Assembly (NCBI GenBank): GCA_032622095.1
Contig: CP136061.1
Coordinates: 35,471,797 to 35,535,796, forward strand
Source: Siphonodentalium dalli
Lineage: Eukaryota; Mollusca; Scaphopoda; Gadilida; Siphonodentaliidae
Reading direction: 5' to 3'
Length of the DNA stretch: 64,000 nt
A program made the position numbers and the translations under genes. Below, one piece after another: positions 33,248 through 45,088 of the stretch (the stretch's first letter is position 1; the number at the start of each line of letters is the position of its first letter). The notes under the pieces are model-generated. The model searched no databases and was not told the origin of the DNA. It saw nothing but the letters and a program-made list of their open reading frames with translations.

Positions 33248-34124
33248 TTCTAGCCTACAGATTTATAATACAAGTTCTGTGGATACAATTATTACTTAAG
33301 ACATGGAAACTTCATCCATATAATTTAACCCCAGTCTCTAAATGAACACCAGAATCAAACTTGATTTAACAGAGTTGGTGTTTATATATGTTCCTGAATT
33401 GTTTAATGGTGATTTATTTTTATAGACATAAAACCATGGTGCATCTTGTGTGTTGTGATCTGTTGATATGAAGACTTCTGTCTGATAAATGTTGAGAAAT
33501 ATTTTATTAATCTGGCTTTAAATAGCATTGGGTCTCCGCTAGAGGGACAGTGTTGTTTTAGATTTCTTTTCCCTCAGCTCATATTTCGCCCCTTCTGATT
33601 CATTCCCCTGCCTGACCCACAGATTAATGCCTATGTCACCTGTTTATCTCCAATGAAATAAAACCAACAGTGAATGATAAACGAAAATAATTTTATTTGA
33701 CCATTTGGTGGAAAATAACACTATTTTCAAGGAGACACAAAATTCTAGTTATAGCCTTATTGTGATAGATATTGAAAAGTACATTGTATAAAAGTGATGT
33801 GTTTGATTGTGCCATGATACATCACAATTACATTGTCAAATAAAGAATGTTATGGTGTGAACTGATCAAGCAAACAAGTTTGTCAAAAATTAAAACACAG
33901 TTAATTGTGAATCCTTGAATTAATCTACTTTAATATTATTTTCAGAATTTCAGCTGATTTACCGATATTAGAAATTTTAGTTGGTTGCATCTTCCCCTGG
34001 TAGCTGTAGGGGTCCCATTCCCCCAACTGCTAGCGAAAACCCTGTTAATACTGATTCTGCTTTAGTCATACTGGAATCAGACATGAATTTATTCTATTAT
34101 GGTCTCTTCAGATGATGTGCAACA

Positions 34125-34379
34125 CAAGCCTTGAAATAGGATGTCTGTCATTTGCAGAATGAGGTCCCCAGAGGGTGAATTTAGTGATGCTATCCTGCAT
34201 AGCGGGCTAGCATCACCAAATTCACCCTCTGGGGACCTCATTCTGCTTACACTTCAGCAGAATGAGGTTCCCAGAGGGTGAATTTGGTGATGCTAGCCCA
34301 CTATGCGGGGTAGCATCACTAAATTCACCCTCTGGGGACCTCATTCTGCAAATGACAAGACACCCTATTTCAAGGCTTG
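34125..34379. mobile_element. Family D compact palindrome
   Basis: Same compact structure as 23136-23392, with caagccttgaaatagg and ccctatttcaaggcttg ends. Confidence 0.75.
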
Positions 34380-35014
34380 GTGCAACATGCAATTCTGCAT
34401 CTAGAGCATGCACAGGCCCCTTGGAAAAACTGATATACCAAAAAATCTTAACTTCCCTTTGTTGACTTCCCTTCGTTTGATATTAAACAATTACTTCTTC
34501 ATTGGAAATAACTCCCTGGGCCATGTTTGTTTAGATGAATGACATTTCATTTGATATTTTGCTTGCTAAACTTGGTACCGACTTATAGAACACATATAAT
34601 TTTGTCACACTGCCAGTGAATGATGTGTTTACACATGTCATACATCATCCGCGAGCACATCACCAATGAAGCACCAAAGCAGAACCTACATCACCAATCA
34701 CGTCTCTAACCCATAGTGGTTAAACTAGTTCATGAGATGTTGAAATTAACATTAAGAAATCAGAAATAGTTAAAAATTCTTATTTATAACTGAAATTTAC
34801 AAGGAACGTCAAACAAACCTCAACCATTTAATAGATGTTCGTAAATCGCACATAATCCATTTCACTAGTACAATACCTCCTGCAACAAATATCTAGATGT
34901 TCCACTGCATGAGTTCCAGAAACGACGGTTTTCTGAAACGACGGTTTACAGATTATATTAGTGATGTAGGTTCCTAAACATCTGTAGCGTTGGTTTAGAA
35001 ATTACATTAGTGTA

Positions 35015-35800
35015 GTAAGTTCCTGAAGCAACAGTTTAGAGATGAGATTACATCAGTGACATAGGTTTCTTAATGTCTGAAGCGAGGGTTTAGAGATTAA
35101 ATTAGTGACATAGGTTCTTAAATGACTGAAGCAACAGTTTTGAGATTACATTAGTGACATAGGTTCCTGAATGTCTGAAGCAACAGTTTAGAGATGAGAT
35201 TACATCAGAGGTTTCTGAAGCGAGGGTTTAGATATTAAATTAGTGACATAGGTTCCTGAATGTCTGAAGCAACAGTTTAGAGATGAGATTACATCAGTGA
35301 CAGAGGTTTCTGAAGCGAGGGTTTAGATATTAAATTAGTGACATAGGTTCCTGAACATATGAAGCGAGGGTTTAGATATTAAATTAGTGACATAGGTTCC
35401 TGAACATATGAAGCGAGGGTTTAGATATTAAATTAGTGACATAGGTTCCTGAACATATGAAGCGAGGGTTTAGATATTAAATTAGTGACATAGGTTCCTG
35501 AACATATGAAGCGAGGGTTTAGATATTAAATTAGTGACATAGGTTCCTGAACATATGAAGCGAGGGTTTAGATATTAAATTAGTGACATAGGTTCCTGAA
35601 CATATGAAGCGAGGGTTTAGATATTAAATTAGTGACATAGGTTCCTGAACATATGAAGCGAGGGTTTAGATATTAAATTAGTGACATAGGTTCCTGAACA
35701 TATGAAGCGAGGGTTTAGATATTAAATTAGTGACATAGGTTCGTGAACATATGAAGCGAGGGTTTAGATATTAAATTAGTGACATAGGTTCCTGATGGTT
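35015..35800. repeat. 49-bp minisatellite, about nine regular units plus diverged ones
   Basis: cctgaacatatgaagcgagg then gtttagatattaaattagtg; exact 49-bp steps from 35350 to about 35790, preceded by diverged ggtttagagatta units. Confidence 0.92.
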
Positions 35801-35984
35801 TAGAGATTACATATTAGTGATGTAGCTTCCTGGCCCTGAAGAATATACTCTCAGAATTATGATTCTAGATGCTGCTCGTCAGAGGAAACATTTATTATGG
35901 CACGAGCAGCTCAAGCTATAAAGTTACTTTTGAGTATTTAATGAAGACAATAGATAGAGTACTTCTGAACCCATTCTATACTAA

Positions 35985-36225
35985 AGCATCATTGATGAGT
36001 AGTTATCCCTTCAGAAATGTTCAGATAATAAGTTCAATAAACGACCTTATGTTATTAACTTATTACCTGAACATTTCCCAAACAATGAATAGGATTCCTT
36101 CTGCACTTTCAGTTATCTATCATCTGATTTTATTACATGAACATCCCTCCAGATGAATAATAAACCCTTCCAATGCATACATTTATAACTGAATTGGAGA
36201 ATCCATTTAGTATAGAAAGGGTTAA
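35985..36225. mobile_element. Foldback element of the TTCTATAC... family
   Basis: Ends ccattctatactaaagcatc and ccatttagtatagaaagggttaa; internal paired ttcagataataagttcaa / attacctgaacatttcc. Relatives at about 24840-25293, 30306-30790, 31745-31810, 41965-42229 and 56677-56885, often TTAA-flanked. Confidence 0.6.
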
Positions 36226-36240
36226 CCCATGGTTTTGGTG

Positions 36241-36462
36241 TCAACCCTTTGAGTGCCAGGTCCGATTTTGTATCAACCCACATACCCTGTGCCAATGCAT
36301 TCTCTTATATATGCGAGTCGACCATAGGTCGCCTCGCATATATAAGAGAATGCATTGGCCTAAATTTTTTACAATTTTAATAATTTATTCTTATATTCTT
36401 TAACCGACTTATTCTGTAGGTTTAGGGCCAATGAGATCGGCCCCTGGCTCTCAAAGGGTTAT
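36241..36462. mobile_element. CCCTTTGAGTGCC MITE carrying the palindromic core (family B4)
   Basis: Ends aaccctttgagtgccaggtcc and gctctcaaagggtt. A single core hairpin is inserted after catac. Compare 62224-62351, a relative without the core. Confidence 0.65.
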
Positions 36463-37043
36463 AGTACCGAGGTGTGAAAAATTGGTACTAAGGCAGCTGA
36501 CTAAGGCACCAAAAATCTCATCCAATTGGTTGGATTTTAATGCTATTGTTTGATTCAATCTATGAGACAATACCATTATATGATGCGAGACAGATTTTTA
36601 TTTAAAGATAGTCTATGTCTTCCAGGCCACAATTAAAACAAGGCATAGTTTGGATAAATCCAGATCTCAAGACTACAAATAGCCATTTTGTGAATAAAAT
36701 ACAGATAAAACTGCATGGTATATTAATTGACTATAAAGGCGTAAGTGGTTTATTTTGATCTTAAGATAGTGGTAAATCTATAGTAGAAATACAATTTGCC
36801 GTGAATGAGGTTGCTGACAAGATAGAGTTGTCCTTCTCGGTACGTTTTTTGTATGCTCTGAATGTTTTCGTGCTGATTTCTGTTCTCAAAAATAGCCCAA
36901 GAAAATCATTTCCGGACAGTTGTCCTCGATTCATATCTATTATTTTCATATCCCGGAATCAATATAAAAATTTCTGGGAAGAGATGGATCATCTTTAAAA
37001 TATTCAATAGCCTCCTGTGGAGACAGCCATTTATATAACAAAA

Positions 37044-37318
37044 TATATGTGACCCGCCATATCAGATCCAGTCGTAAGTCGGGATTTTTTTTTACCCTGT
37101 GCCAATGCATTCTCTTATATGCTCTGTATGGGTGAAATTATAAAATTGTTAAAGAATACAAGAACAAATTATTAAAATTGTAAAAAATTGTTAGGCCAAT
37201 GCATTGTCTTATATATGCGAGGCGACCTATGGTCGACTCGCATATATAAGAGAATGCATTGGCACAGGGTAAAAAAAATCCCGACTTACGACTGGATTTG
37301 ATATGGCGGGTCACATAT
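37044..37318. mobile_element. Family B1 MITE, copy 3, internal deletion
   Basis: Both termini present; the left core hairpin and half of the middle are deleted. Directly abuts a family A MITE. Confidence 0.75.
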
Positions 37319-37451
37319 ACAGTAATGACCTAAATAATCGACTCCTTAACCACAGCAGAAATATGGGTAACTTTTCAGGATTTAGTCGGAAATATGGCTT
37401 GTTGCCATTCATTGGAAAACTCTCACTGTCGATTATTTAGGACATACTGTA
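37317..37451. mobile_element. Family A MITE, copy 5, right arm mostly deleted
   Basis: TACAGTAATGACC left end and left arm are intact; only the terminal about 20 nt of the right arm remain. Abuts family B1 element 37044-37318. Confidence 0.7.
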
Positions 37452-37782
37452 TATTCTGGTCTCATGTTGTTGCTTTGGTGATATATGATCAACCTGGGAA
37501 CTCCAGTACAAATTTCAGCGCACCTGTGAAATGAAATATCTATTTTCCTAACCTGGATATGGATAATTCAGTACCAAAAACCATGAGATAACAATCAGTT
37601 CAGTCCTCCGTGACATAATAACATGGACTCAATACACATATACATGTCGTTCTATTTATACATTTGTTCAAGGGCCCTGTGATTAATTGAAAGTTTATTT
37701 GATTCTTGATTCAGACTTCCAAATCAAATTTAATAATTGACTCATAGCCTAAATTTTATATAATTCAACAGCACATCATAAG

Positions 37783-37912
37783 TTATTGTGGAGGATTGAC
37801 GGTAACATGGGGTGACATTGATATCTTGAAGTTTATGTTCAACCGAGTCGCGGAGCAAATGCTCCAAGCCGTCAATGTCACCCCATGTTATCATCAATCA
37901 ACCACAATAACA
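37783..37912. mobile_element. Foldback centred on ggggtgacattga / tcaatgtcacccc
   Basis: Arms attgtggaggattgacggtaa and its near complement about 125 bp apart, with a gagtcgcggagcaaatgctcc centre. Confidence 0.5.
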
Positions 37913-38162
37913 TATATGTTCTGCCGACAGTCCTGGTCATTCATAGCAATTGACATTTATTCGGTAAGAAATGTTTGCACATAATGTCAAAATCTCATAT
38001 AAGCTTTTCCATAACGTTGCTCAAAGTAGATGACATCATGAAAAAGCAGTCCAGCTCAAGATGACGGAATAGTTGGCTCGGTATCCCTTATGTTGATAGC
38101 TCTCTGACCAATCAAAGACATTGTTTCTTACTGGAGGCGGAACATGATCATTATTGCATAAT

Positions 38163-38612
38163 CGGGCCTCAGAATATGGGGCCTGCCATTTGCAGAATGA
38201 GGTCCCCAGAAGGTGAATTTAGTGACGCTATCCCACAGCGGGATAGCATCTCTAAATTCACCCTCTGGGGACCTCATTCTGCTTAAGCCTCATCTTCTCT
38301 GGAAAATATCTTTATTATAAAATTAACAAGATATTTAGTTTCTTCACAAAGATTCTTTCTCAGTTTCTCTATATCCCAAAATTGGCAGACAACACATTGC
38401 ATAATCGAGGTGCCCAAAAGGTGCACATCACAATATTTACCATCTGGGAGTTAAAATCTCAGTCTAGGTCTCCCATAGCAGATGAGGCCATGCTGAATAA
38501 GGTCCACAGAGGGTGGATTTAGTGATGCTAGCCCACTGTGCAAGGTATTGTCACTAAATTCACCCCTGGGTACCTCATTCTGCAAATGTCCGGCACCATA
38601 TACTCAGGCATG
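38163..38612. mobile_element. Family D foldback
   Basis: Full-length with both arms and the ccaaaattggcagacaac spacer. Confidence 0.7.
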
Positions 38613-39278
38613 CGCATAATCATTTACTGAAATCGAATTGACAAAAAAATCAAACTAACAATTTTAAAATCACAAGGCCCTTATTTATACCACAACCATC
38701 GAATGAAAAGCCACGTGTACAATGGACTCTCAAATATAATATATATAAAATGCAGTTGCTGGAAATTCTTATCAAAATCCGCCGATAAATATACATACCA
38801 TTACTTTAATAATAATATAGACAAGCTCCCGAAAAATATAGGCAAGCTCCGTGTAAGTATGACAAGTCACCATCCGAGATTGAAATGTCAATGCCTTCTA
38901 ATTATAGCCTGTGACTCGGATGGAAACTTGTCAGATTTTTGAATTTGGTAGAAATTCAAAACTACTTACGTCAGTCACAATAACCGGCAAATAATTTCGG
39001 ATTTTTAATATTACATTCAAGAGATATATCCAATTGATTTTTAAATTGGTACATTTTTTATGCTAAAATTGGGCTTGAAACGAATGGTGGCAGTGGGATT
39101 CCGGTTGACTCTGAATTGGCCAGCTTTACATACTTGTCTGTACTATTAATAAAGTGATATGTGGTATGTAGATTTTGATAATAATTTCAAACAACTGTGA
39201 TATAGAATGTGTAGCTAGTAATGTCACTTAAACAATTTATGTATATGAGGGGATTTGAGCAATTCACACTAAATATGT

Positions 39279-39408
39279 CACAACAGCTACACCGCCATAT
39301 GCCTCAACAGCTACACCGCCATATTCCTCAACAGCTACACCGCCGTATTCCTCAACAGCTACACCGCCGTATTCCTCAACAGCTACACCGCCATATTCCT
39401 CAATAGAA
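39279..39408. repeat. 24-bp minisatellite, five units
   Basis: caacagctacaccgccatat plus tcct, in steps of 24. Confidence 0.88.
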
Positions 39409-39548
39409 CACAGTGACCCCACATTTATCTCTTATACTTATTTAGAGGGCTTCATAGAGTTAGGATTGTCATAAAAATACTTGTATATTGATATATTTAT
39501 CTACGTTCTGAGTAATATAAGAAGAGGGAGGCAGAAATGTTTGGAGAT

Positions 39549-39915
39549 AGTGTGTCTGACATTTGCAGAATGAGGTCCCCAGATGATGAATTTAGTGATG
39601 CTACCCCGCACAGTGGGCTAGCATCATCAAATTCACCTTCTAGGGACCTCATTCTGCTTAGGCCTCATCTTCTGGGAAGTATCTAGTCTCAAAATAACAA
39701 TGATTTTTAGTTAATTTTTTCCTTCTGTTCAGTTTCTATATCCCCTAATTTGCAGAAGATAAAATGCATAATCGAGATGACTAATGGGTGAAGATCACCA
39801 ACTTCAACTGGGGTACATCAATTTAATCCCAGGTCTCCCATAGCAGTTGAGGCCTAAGCAGAATGAGGTTCCAAGAGGGTGAATTTGGTAATACTAGCCC
39901 ACTGTGTAGGATAGC
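39549..39915. mobile_element. Family D foldback, right end lost
   Basis: Left arm and spacer (ccctaatttgcagaagat) intact; right arm stops at gatagcgtcac. Confidence 0.65.
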
Positions 39916-40343
39916 GTCACACTATTTGTCCGACAGTATGTTTGTGAGTTATTTATCAGGAATACGGTCACTAGTTTGATTGGCGATCTTATTGTGGACA
40001 ATAAACTCGGAAAATTAAAAAAAAAAGTTATTTTTGTCGAACACAATATGCAGGAAATGTTCAAATAATCAAATTTTCCCGTATTATAAAAATAAACAGA
40101 TACTACACAAAAATGTCAGCAAAGTTAAATGCGAGACAGGTTGAGAAGAGAAAAACTTATAAACTTGTTTATAAAGTGGAAAGTAAATTAATAAAATAAA
40201 ATATAACAAAAATATACTGTGAAATCTGAATTTAATGAAGAGAAGATTTTACGTCAATAAATGCCAAATATGAAATATTTTTTCTCTCAAAATTATCAAT
40301 TTTTTGTCAGGCACACTTTATAAAATGGCAGACAGTTTTTTTT

Positions 40344-40602
40344 AATCCTTCCATGACTGGAGCTTCCTGAAATTTTTTGAAAACCCTGTGCCAATGCATT
40401 ATCTTATATATGCAAGTCTCCCATAGGGAGCCTCGCATATATAACAGAATACATTGGCATAATATTTATCTTGACCTTGTAAGCCAGTGCATTCTCTTAT
40501 AAATATGAGGCTCCCTATGGCCGACTCATGTATATAAGAGAATGCACTGGCACAGGATCTTTAATGCTTCAGTAGCGAAGCTCCCATCATGAAATTGTTA
40601 AG
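40344..40602. mobile_element. Family B2 MITE
   Basis: Left end ttaatccttccatgactgg; two core hairpins; right end catgaaattgttaa. Confidence 0.65.
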
Positions 40603-41127
40603 AGGCTGACATGGGTCAGGTGTTAAAAAACAAATAAATGCAGGCTTGGGTTGTATTGATATTTTCTAAGCTAATCAAGTGCCTTTTACCCATTTGAACT
40701 TCAAAAGAAGCCTATTGAAATTTTATATTGGGGATAAATCTTGTACTATTCTGGGAGGATATAAATATATTGTTTTTGAGGCCTATTTTGGGAGGATATA
40801 AATATAATGTTTTGTGAGGCCTATTTTGAGTGATGATGGAGGTACCTGAGAACATGGCATTTTGGTTATTCACGCACATACGAAGCAACGAACACACAGG
40901 TAGAATTTGTGTTTTTAACCGACAATTAGGTGGTCATGTTTAACAAGTGATCGACCATTGCAGGTGATATATAGAATAAACCAGTCGGTGAACAGGAAAT
41001 GCGGTTGCAAATTTGAGGTGGCCCCTCCCGCAAAATCTCCCGGATTGCTATTTTCACAACTTAACATGTCTGCAACGAACACATCATACTGAGCCAGTTC
41101 CTCCACACATTATGCTGTTTAACCCTT

Positions 41128-41432
41128 CATACTGAGCCAGTTCCTCCACACATTATGCTGTTTAACCCTTTCATGACTGAAGCTTCCTGAAATTATCAAA
41201 AACCCTGTGCCAATACATTCTCTTATATATGCGAGTCTCCCATAGGGTTCTTCACATATAGATGAGAATGCATTGGCCTAAGAATATTTACGTCGACCTT
41301 GTAAGTCAGTGCATTCTCTTATATATGCGAGGCTCCCTATGGGAGACTCGCATATATAAGACAATGCACTGGCACAGGGTATTTAATGCTGCACCAGTGC
41401 ACCTCCCCATCATGAAAGGAATAAGAAATGAA
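41128..41432. mobile_element. Family B2 MITE with duplicated flank
   Basis: TTAACCCTTTCATGACTG and two core hairpins. The 43-bp flank catactgagccagttcctc...ttaaccctt is duplicated directly in front (about 41086-41169). Confidence 0.65.
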
Positions 41433-41964
41433 AGTAGTTTGCATGTGATTTATAGAAGGTTATAATGCTTTTGCTTAGGGCACATTTTGTCAAACGTGAA
41501 GTGGTTCTCACTAAATGTGGTCCAACAGCCACAGCGCTATACACTTCAATACATCACACTCAATCCACTTTCATTTCTTATATTTATGTAGCTTTTTCCT
41601 TATTAATTTCAAGCTAAATTGTTTTCTTCTGAAATCAGTCTGCAGTTTGGGTATTACACCATGCTGCACTGTAAGTTAGACCACTATTCTACCCGTGAGA
41701 TATCGTTCGATTCATTTATGGCCGCCCAGTTAAAAACACACCCAGTTAATCGATCTGCCCTTGTTGGTCAACAAGATATGATGTCAGTTTGTATTATGGT
41801 GTATTTTATTGGGATATGAAATGCATGACCCAATTGGCAGTTGACTAAACATGGCACTGAACATGATTTAGTGTAACACACATGTGATATGTAAATAATA
41901 AATAAATAGACAGAGCCATACGTTATGTGTGAAGGTCAAATATCATGACCAAGCGTTTTTAATC

Positions 41965-42229
41965 CTTTCTATACCAAATACTCATTGACGAGTTGTTCCC
42001 TTAGGAAATGTTTAGATAGTAAGTTCAACAAATGACCATATATTGTTTGTTGAACTTATTATCTAAACATTTCCAACCAATAAAATGAATCCTTGAGCAT
42101 TTTTATTTCTTTTTATTGTCTGTTGTCTGCTAATTTTTTCTGAACACCCCTCCAAACGAGTAATCAGTGATTGTTAAGTGTTTGCTTTTATAGCTGAATG
42201 AGATAATCCATTTAGTATAGAAAGGGTTA
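41965..42229. mobile_element. TTCTATAC... family foldback, second good copy
   Basis: Left end taatcctttctataccaaat, central hairpin aagttcaacaaatgacc, right end tttagtatagaaagggttaa. Confidence 0.6.
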
Positions 42230-42410
42230 AGTGGAAATACTACAGGCTAAATATACATTTATGACACACTCAGACATTTACTGTGATGAATATGATAACC
42301 CAATGTGTGAAAAACTGTATAAAATCAGAGGTGATTGTCCCAATGGGACTAAGGATACCACTCTTAGTACACATGGGCAACAAAAAAGGTAGCCATATTA
42401 AAAGGAGATG

Positions 42411-42624
42411 TGCCAATGCATTCTCTTATATATGCGAGTCGACCATAGGTCGCCTCGCATATATAAGAGAATGCATTGGCCTAACAATTTTTTACAATTT
42501 TAATAATTTGTTCTTGTATTGTTTAACAATTTTATAGTTTCACCCATACAGAGCCCCAGACAAACATGAGCAGACGACACTCTTCTATATGCTTCTATAT
42601 ATGTGTGGGGCTCCCTGCAGGGTA
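42411..42624. mobile_element. Family B1 fragment, inverted
   Basis: Core palindrome plus the gagccccagacaaacatgag internal segment in reverse relative to 1884-2347; terminal repeats absent. Confidence 0.6.
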
Positions 42625-43442
42625 TACATAATTTGATAGCAGGGACAATATATGATAACTCAACTAAAATATATCCATCCAATCTCGTAATTGCAGAAAG
42701 GTTGCCATGGTGATAAATACCTTTTCCATTAAAATTTACATACCGGATACACATGTGTATATATAATAAACATGCTTCGTACATCTCACCGATGTTCTGT
42801 ATCCTAAATAAAAAGGTTTGACCAACAAGTTTACCATTATGTTAGTTGAACAAAAACCAGGGATGGATCGGTTACTAGAACAATGTAATACAATACTACA
42901 AAACCTACAGATACTATTACTTACTTGCTATTATAATTATAAAGATACATAATCTGATTTAATGCCCCAAAATTACTATTTCTTTCGCTTAAGGGGTAAA
43001 ATATATTTGAATTGAGTGGAGGAAACCACCCATCAAAGCTCAGAGTTATCAGATTTCAATTTTTGAAATATGTTATTTTTCGCAACCTGGAATATTTGGC
43101 GGCCTGGCAAAAATTCTGCTGATTTCTTCCAGAACTAGTACAGACTCCCTATATGATTCAGTGGCGATCGCAAAATAATTTCGGAATATAAGACAATGAA
43201 AAGTATTGCCATTAACAAGAATATGGTATGGTGTGATAGTTGACGTGCAGATACATACATATACTTAATTTACAAATCGGTAATATAGCTTATACATGCA
43301 AATATCATTTTCTATGGCATCATGTGGAAATAATATGTGTTTACATTTGTGATAACACCTGTTGGGGAAATCCAATTTAGGAATCACCATATATGGAAGT
43401 TGTAAACTATACTCGCTCATCGTCCAAACTGCCAAGAAACAA

Positions 43443-43876
43443 CGTTTACCCAACAAAACAGCCAAAAATGCCCAAACAGCCTAAAATATCTTCGGTCTGT
43501 CTCAATAACACCATACAAATATGGATATCATTGACCACATTGTGATGGTTACAGTTATGCCCTGTGCCAATGCATTCTCTTATATATGCGAGTCAACCAT
43601 AGGTCGCCTCGCATATATAAGAGAATGCATTGGCCTAAAAAAAAAAAAAATTTAACACTTTTTACCATTTTTTCTTACATTCTTTAACAATTTTATAATT
43701 TTTTCTTACAATTTTAAACAATTTTTATAATATTTTTCTACATTCTTTGACAATTTTATCATTTTTAATATGTGTTAAGCCAATGTATTCTCTTATATAT
43801 GCGAGGCGACCTATGGTCGACACGCATATATAAGAGAATGCATTGGCACAGGGCCGTTCTGTTGGGTAAAGGGTTA
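43443..43876. mobile_element. Family B3 piggyBac-like MITE, copy 1
   Basis: Right end tgttgggtaaagggttaa; left end tttacccaacaaaac. Two core hairpins flank an AT-rich spacer; the left half reads gttatgccctgtgcc. Confidence 0.65.
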
Positions 43877-44272
43877 ACGCAACTGTTTTGGCAAAAATGA
43901 TATTGTACTTGGTATATTGTTGAGAGTATTTATTGGTAATAAACTAACTTGGATAACTAAATCAGCTTTTGGTGAAATTCCTTTGATGCTGTTATAACTG
44001 GATGATCAAATTGGATTATGTATCTTTCATTACAATTGCAATTTTACTTTTGTAAACAAGTGTCGCAATTATTTTTATCCACCATGATATTGTGAATGAT
44101 AATATTTTTTAAATGTCCATACGCAATGGATGCCTTCAAATATATGATATATAGTGTTTATGGGTGGATACCGTAAATTATCTCAAGAGTGACCAAGATA
44201 AATTTATGAATATTTGGTTTGGTCACGAATGAGAAAAATTTTGGTATACGCCCAAAGACACTAGATTTTCTT

Positions 44273-44882
44273 TTTATTAAATGCATTTCCAAAGAATTTA
44301 CCAAATTTATCCTCTGATGACCTCATTCTGCTTAGACCTAATCTTCTGGGAAATAACTTGAGTCCCAAATTAACATTGTTTTTAGTTACTTTTTCTTTTC
44401 TGTTCAGTTTCTATATCCCCTAATTTGCAGAAGATAAATTGCATAATCGAGGTGACTCATGGGTGAACATCACCAACTTGAACTGGTGAACTTCAATCTG
44501 ATCCTAGGTCTCCCATAGCAGCTGAGGCCTAAGCAGAATGAGGTTCTCAGAGGGTGAATTTGGTGATGCTAGCTCACTTTATAGGATAGCATCACTAAAT
44601 TCACCCTCTGGGTTGTCAGACACACTATTAAACGTCTAATAAAATGAATCTGCGGTGAGATTGTTTTGAATGAAGCATATTTCATCAGATTTTAGGTCCG
44701 CTCTTGTCATTAGTTAATCAGATTTTAGGTCCGCTCTTGTCATTAGTTCATCAGATTTTAGGTCCGCTCTTGTCATTAGTTAATCAGATTTTAGGTCCGC
44801 TCTTGTCATTAGTTCATCAGATTTTAGGTCCGCTCTTGTCATTAGTTCATCAGATTTTAGGTCCGCTCTTGTGATTAGTTCA
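44273..44882 (-). other. PXK 3' UTR with a candidate AATAAA
   Basis: From the stop codon leftwards: six 33-bp repeats, then a foldback element, then AATAAA on the minus strand at 44278-44273. Placement of the poly(A) site is a guess. Confidence 0.25.
44305..44640. mobile_element. Family D foldback, left end lost
   Basis: Just downstream of the PXK 33-bp repeat; right terminus ggttgtcagacacactatta. Confidence 0.65.
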
Positions 44883-44913
44883 TCAGATTTTAGGTCCGCT
44901 CTTGTCATTAGTT
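44685..44913 (-). repeat. 33-bp repeat spanning the PXK stop codon, seven units
   Basis: Units start at 44685, 44718, 44751, 44784, 44817, 44850 and 44883 (plus coordinates). The last is the true C-terminus; the other six lie in the 3' UTR and keep the same reading frame, each ending ATC-TGA. Confidence 0.93.
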
Positions 44914-45088
44914 TCTGATTTCCTCAGTCCACCTTTTTTGAAGCCTGTAATGGAACCGAGTAGTGCTCCCCGGACTGATGATGCCGGCGGTGATGCTGAC
45001 GCAGCTGGAGGCGGGGGAGCGGGCGGAGCTGCTGGAGGTCCACCAGGGGGTGCTGGAGGAGGCGGTGGTGGAGGTGGCGGGGGTGGTG
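44883..45088 (-). CDS. PXK: PXK terminal exon: polyproline, WH2-like motif and stop
   Basis: 206 nt after gtatttcag. An 11-proline run and alternating Pro/Ala/Gly stretch lead to SSVRGALLGSITGFKKGGLR, the WH2-like motif, then KSETNDKSGPKI and TGA at 44885-44883. The last ten codons are tandemly repeated through the stop into the 3' UTR. Confidence 0.93.

Larger units (their letters stand above)
31519..35014. other. Intergenic region between ACY1 and PXK
   Basis: Contains the repeats listed separately (32282, 32589, 33051, 34125); otherwise no exon supported. Confidence 0.45.
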
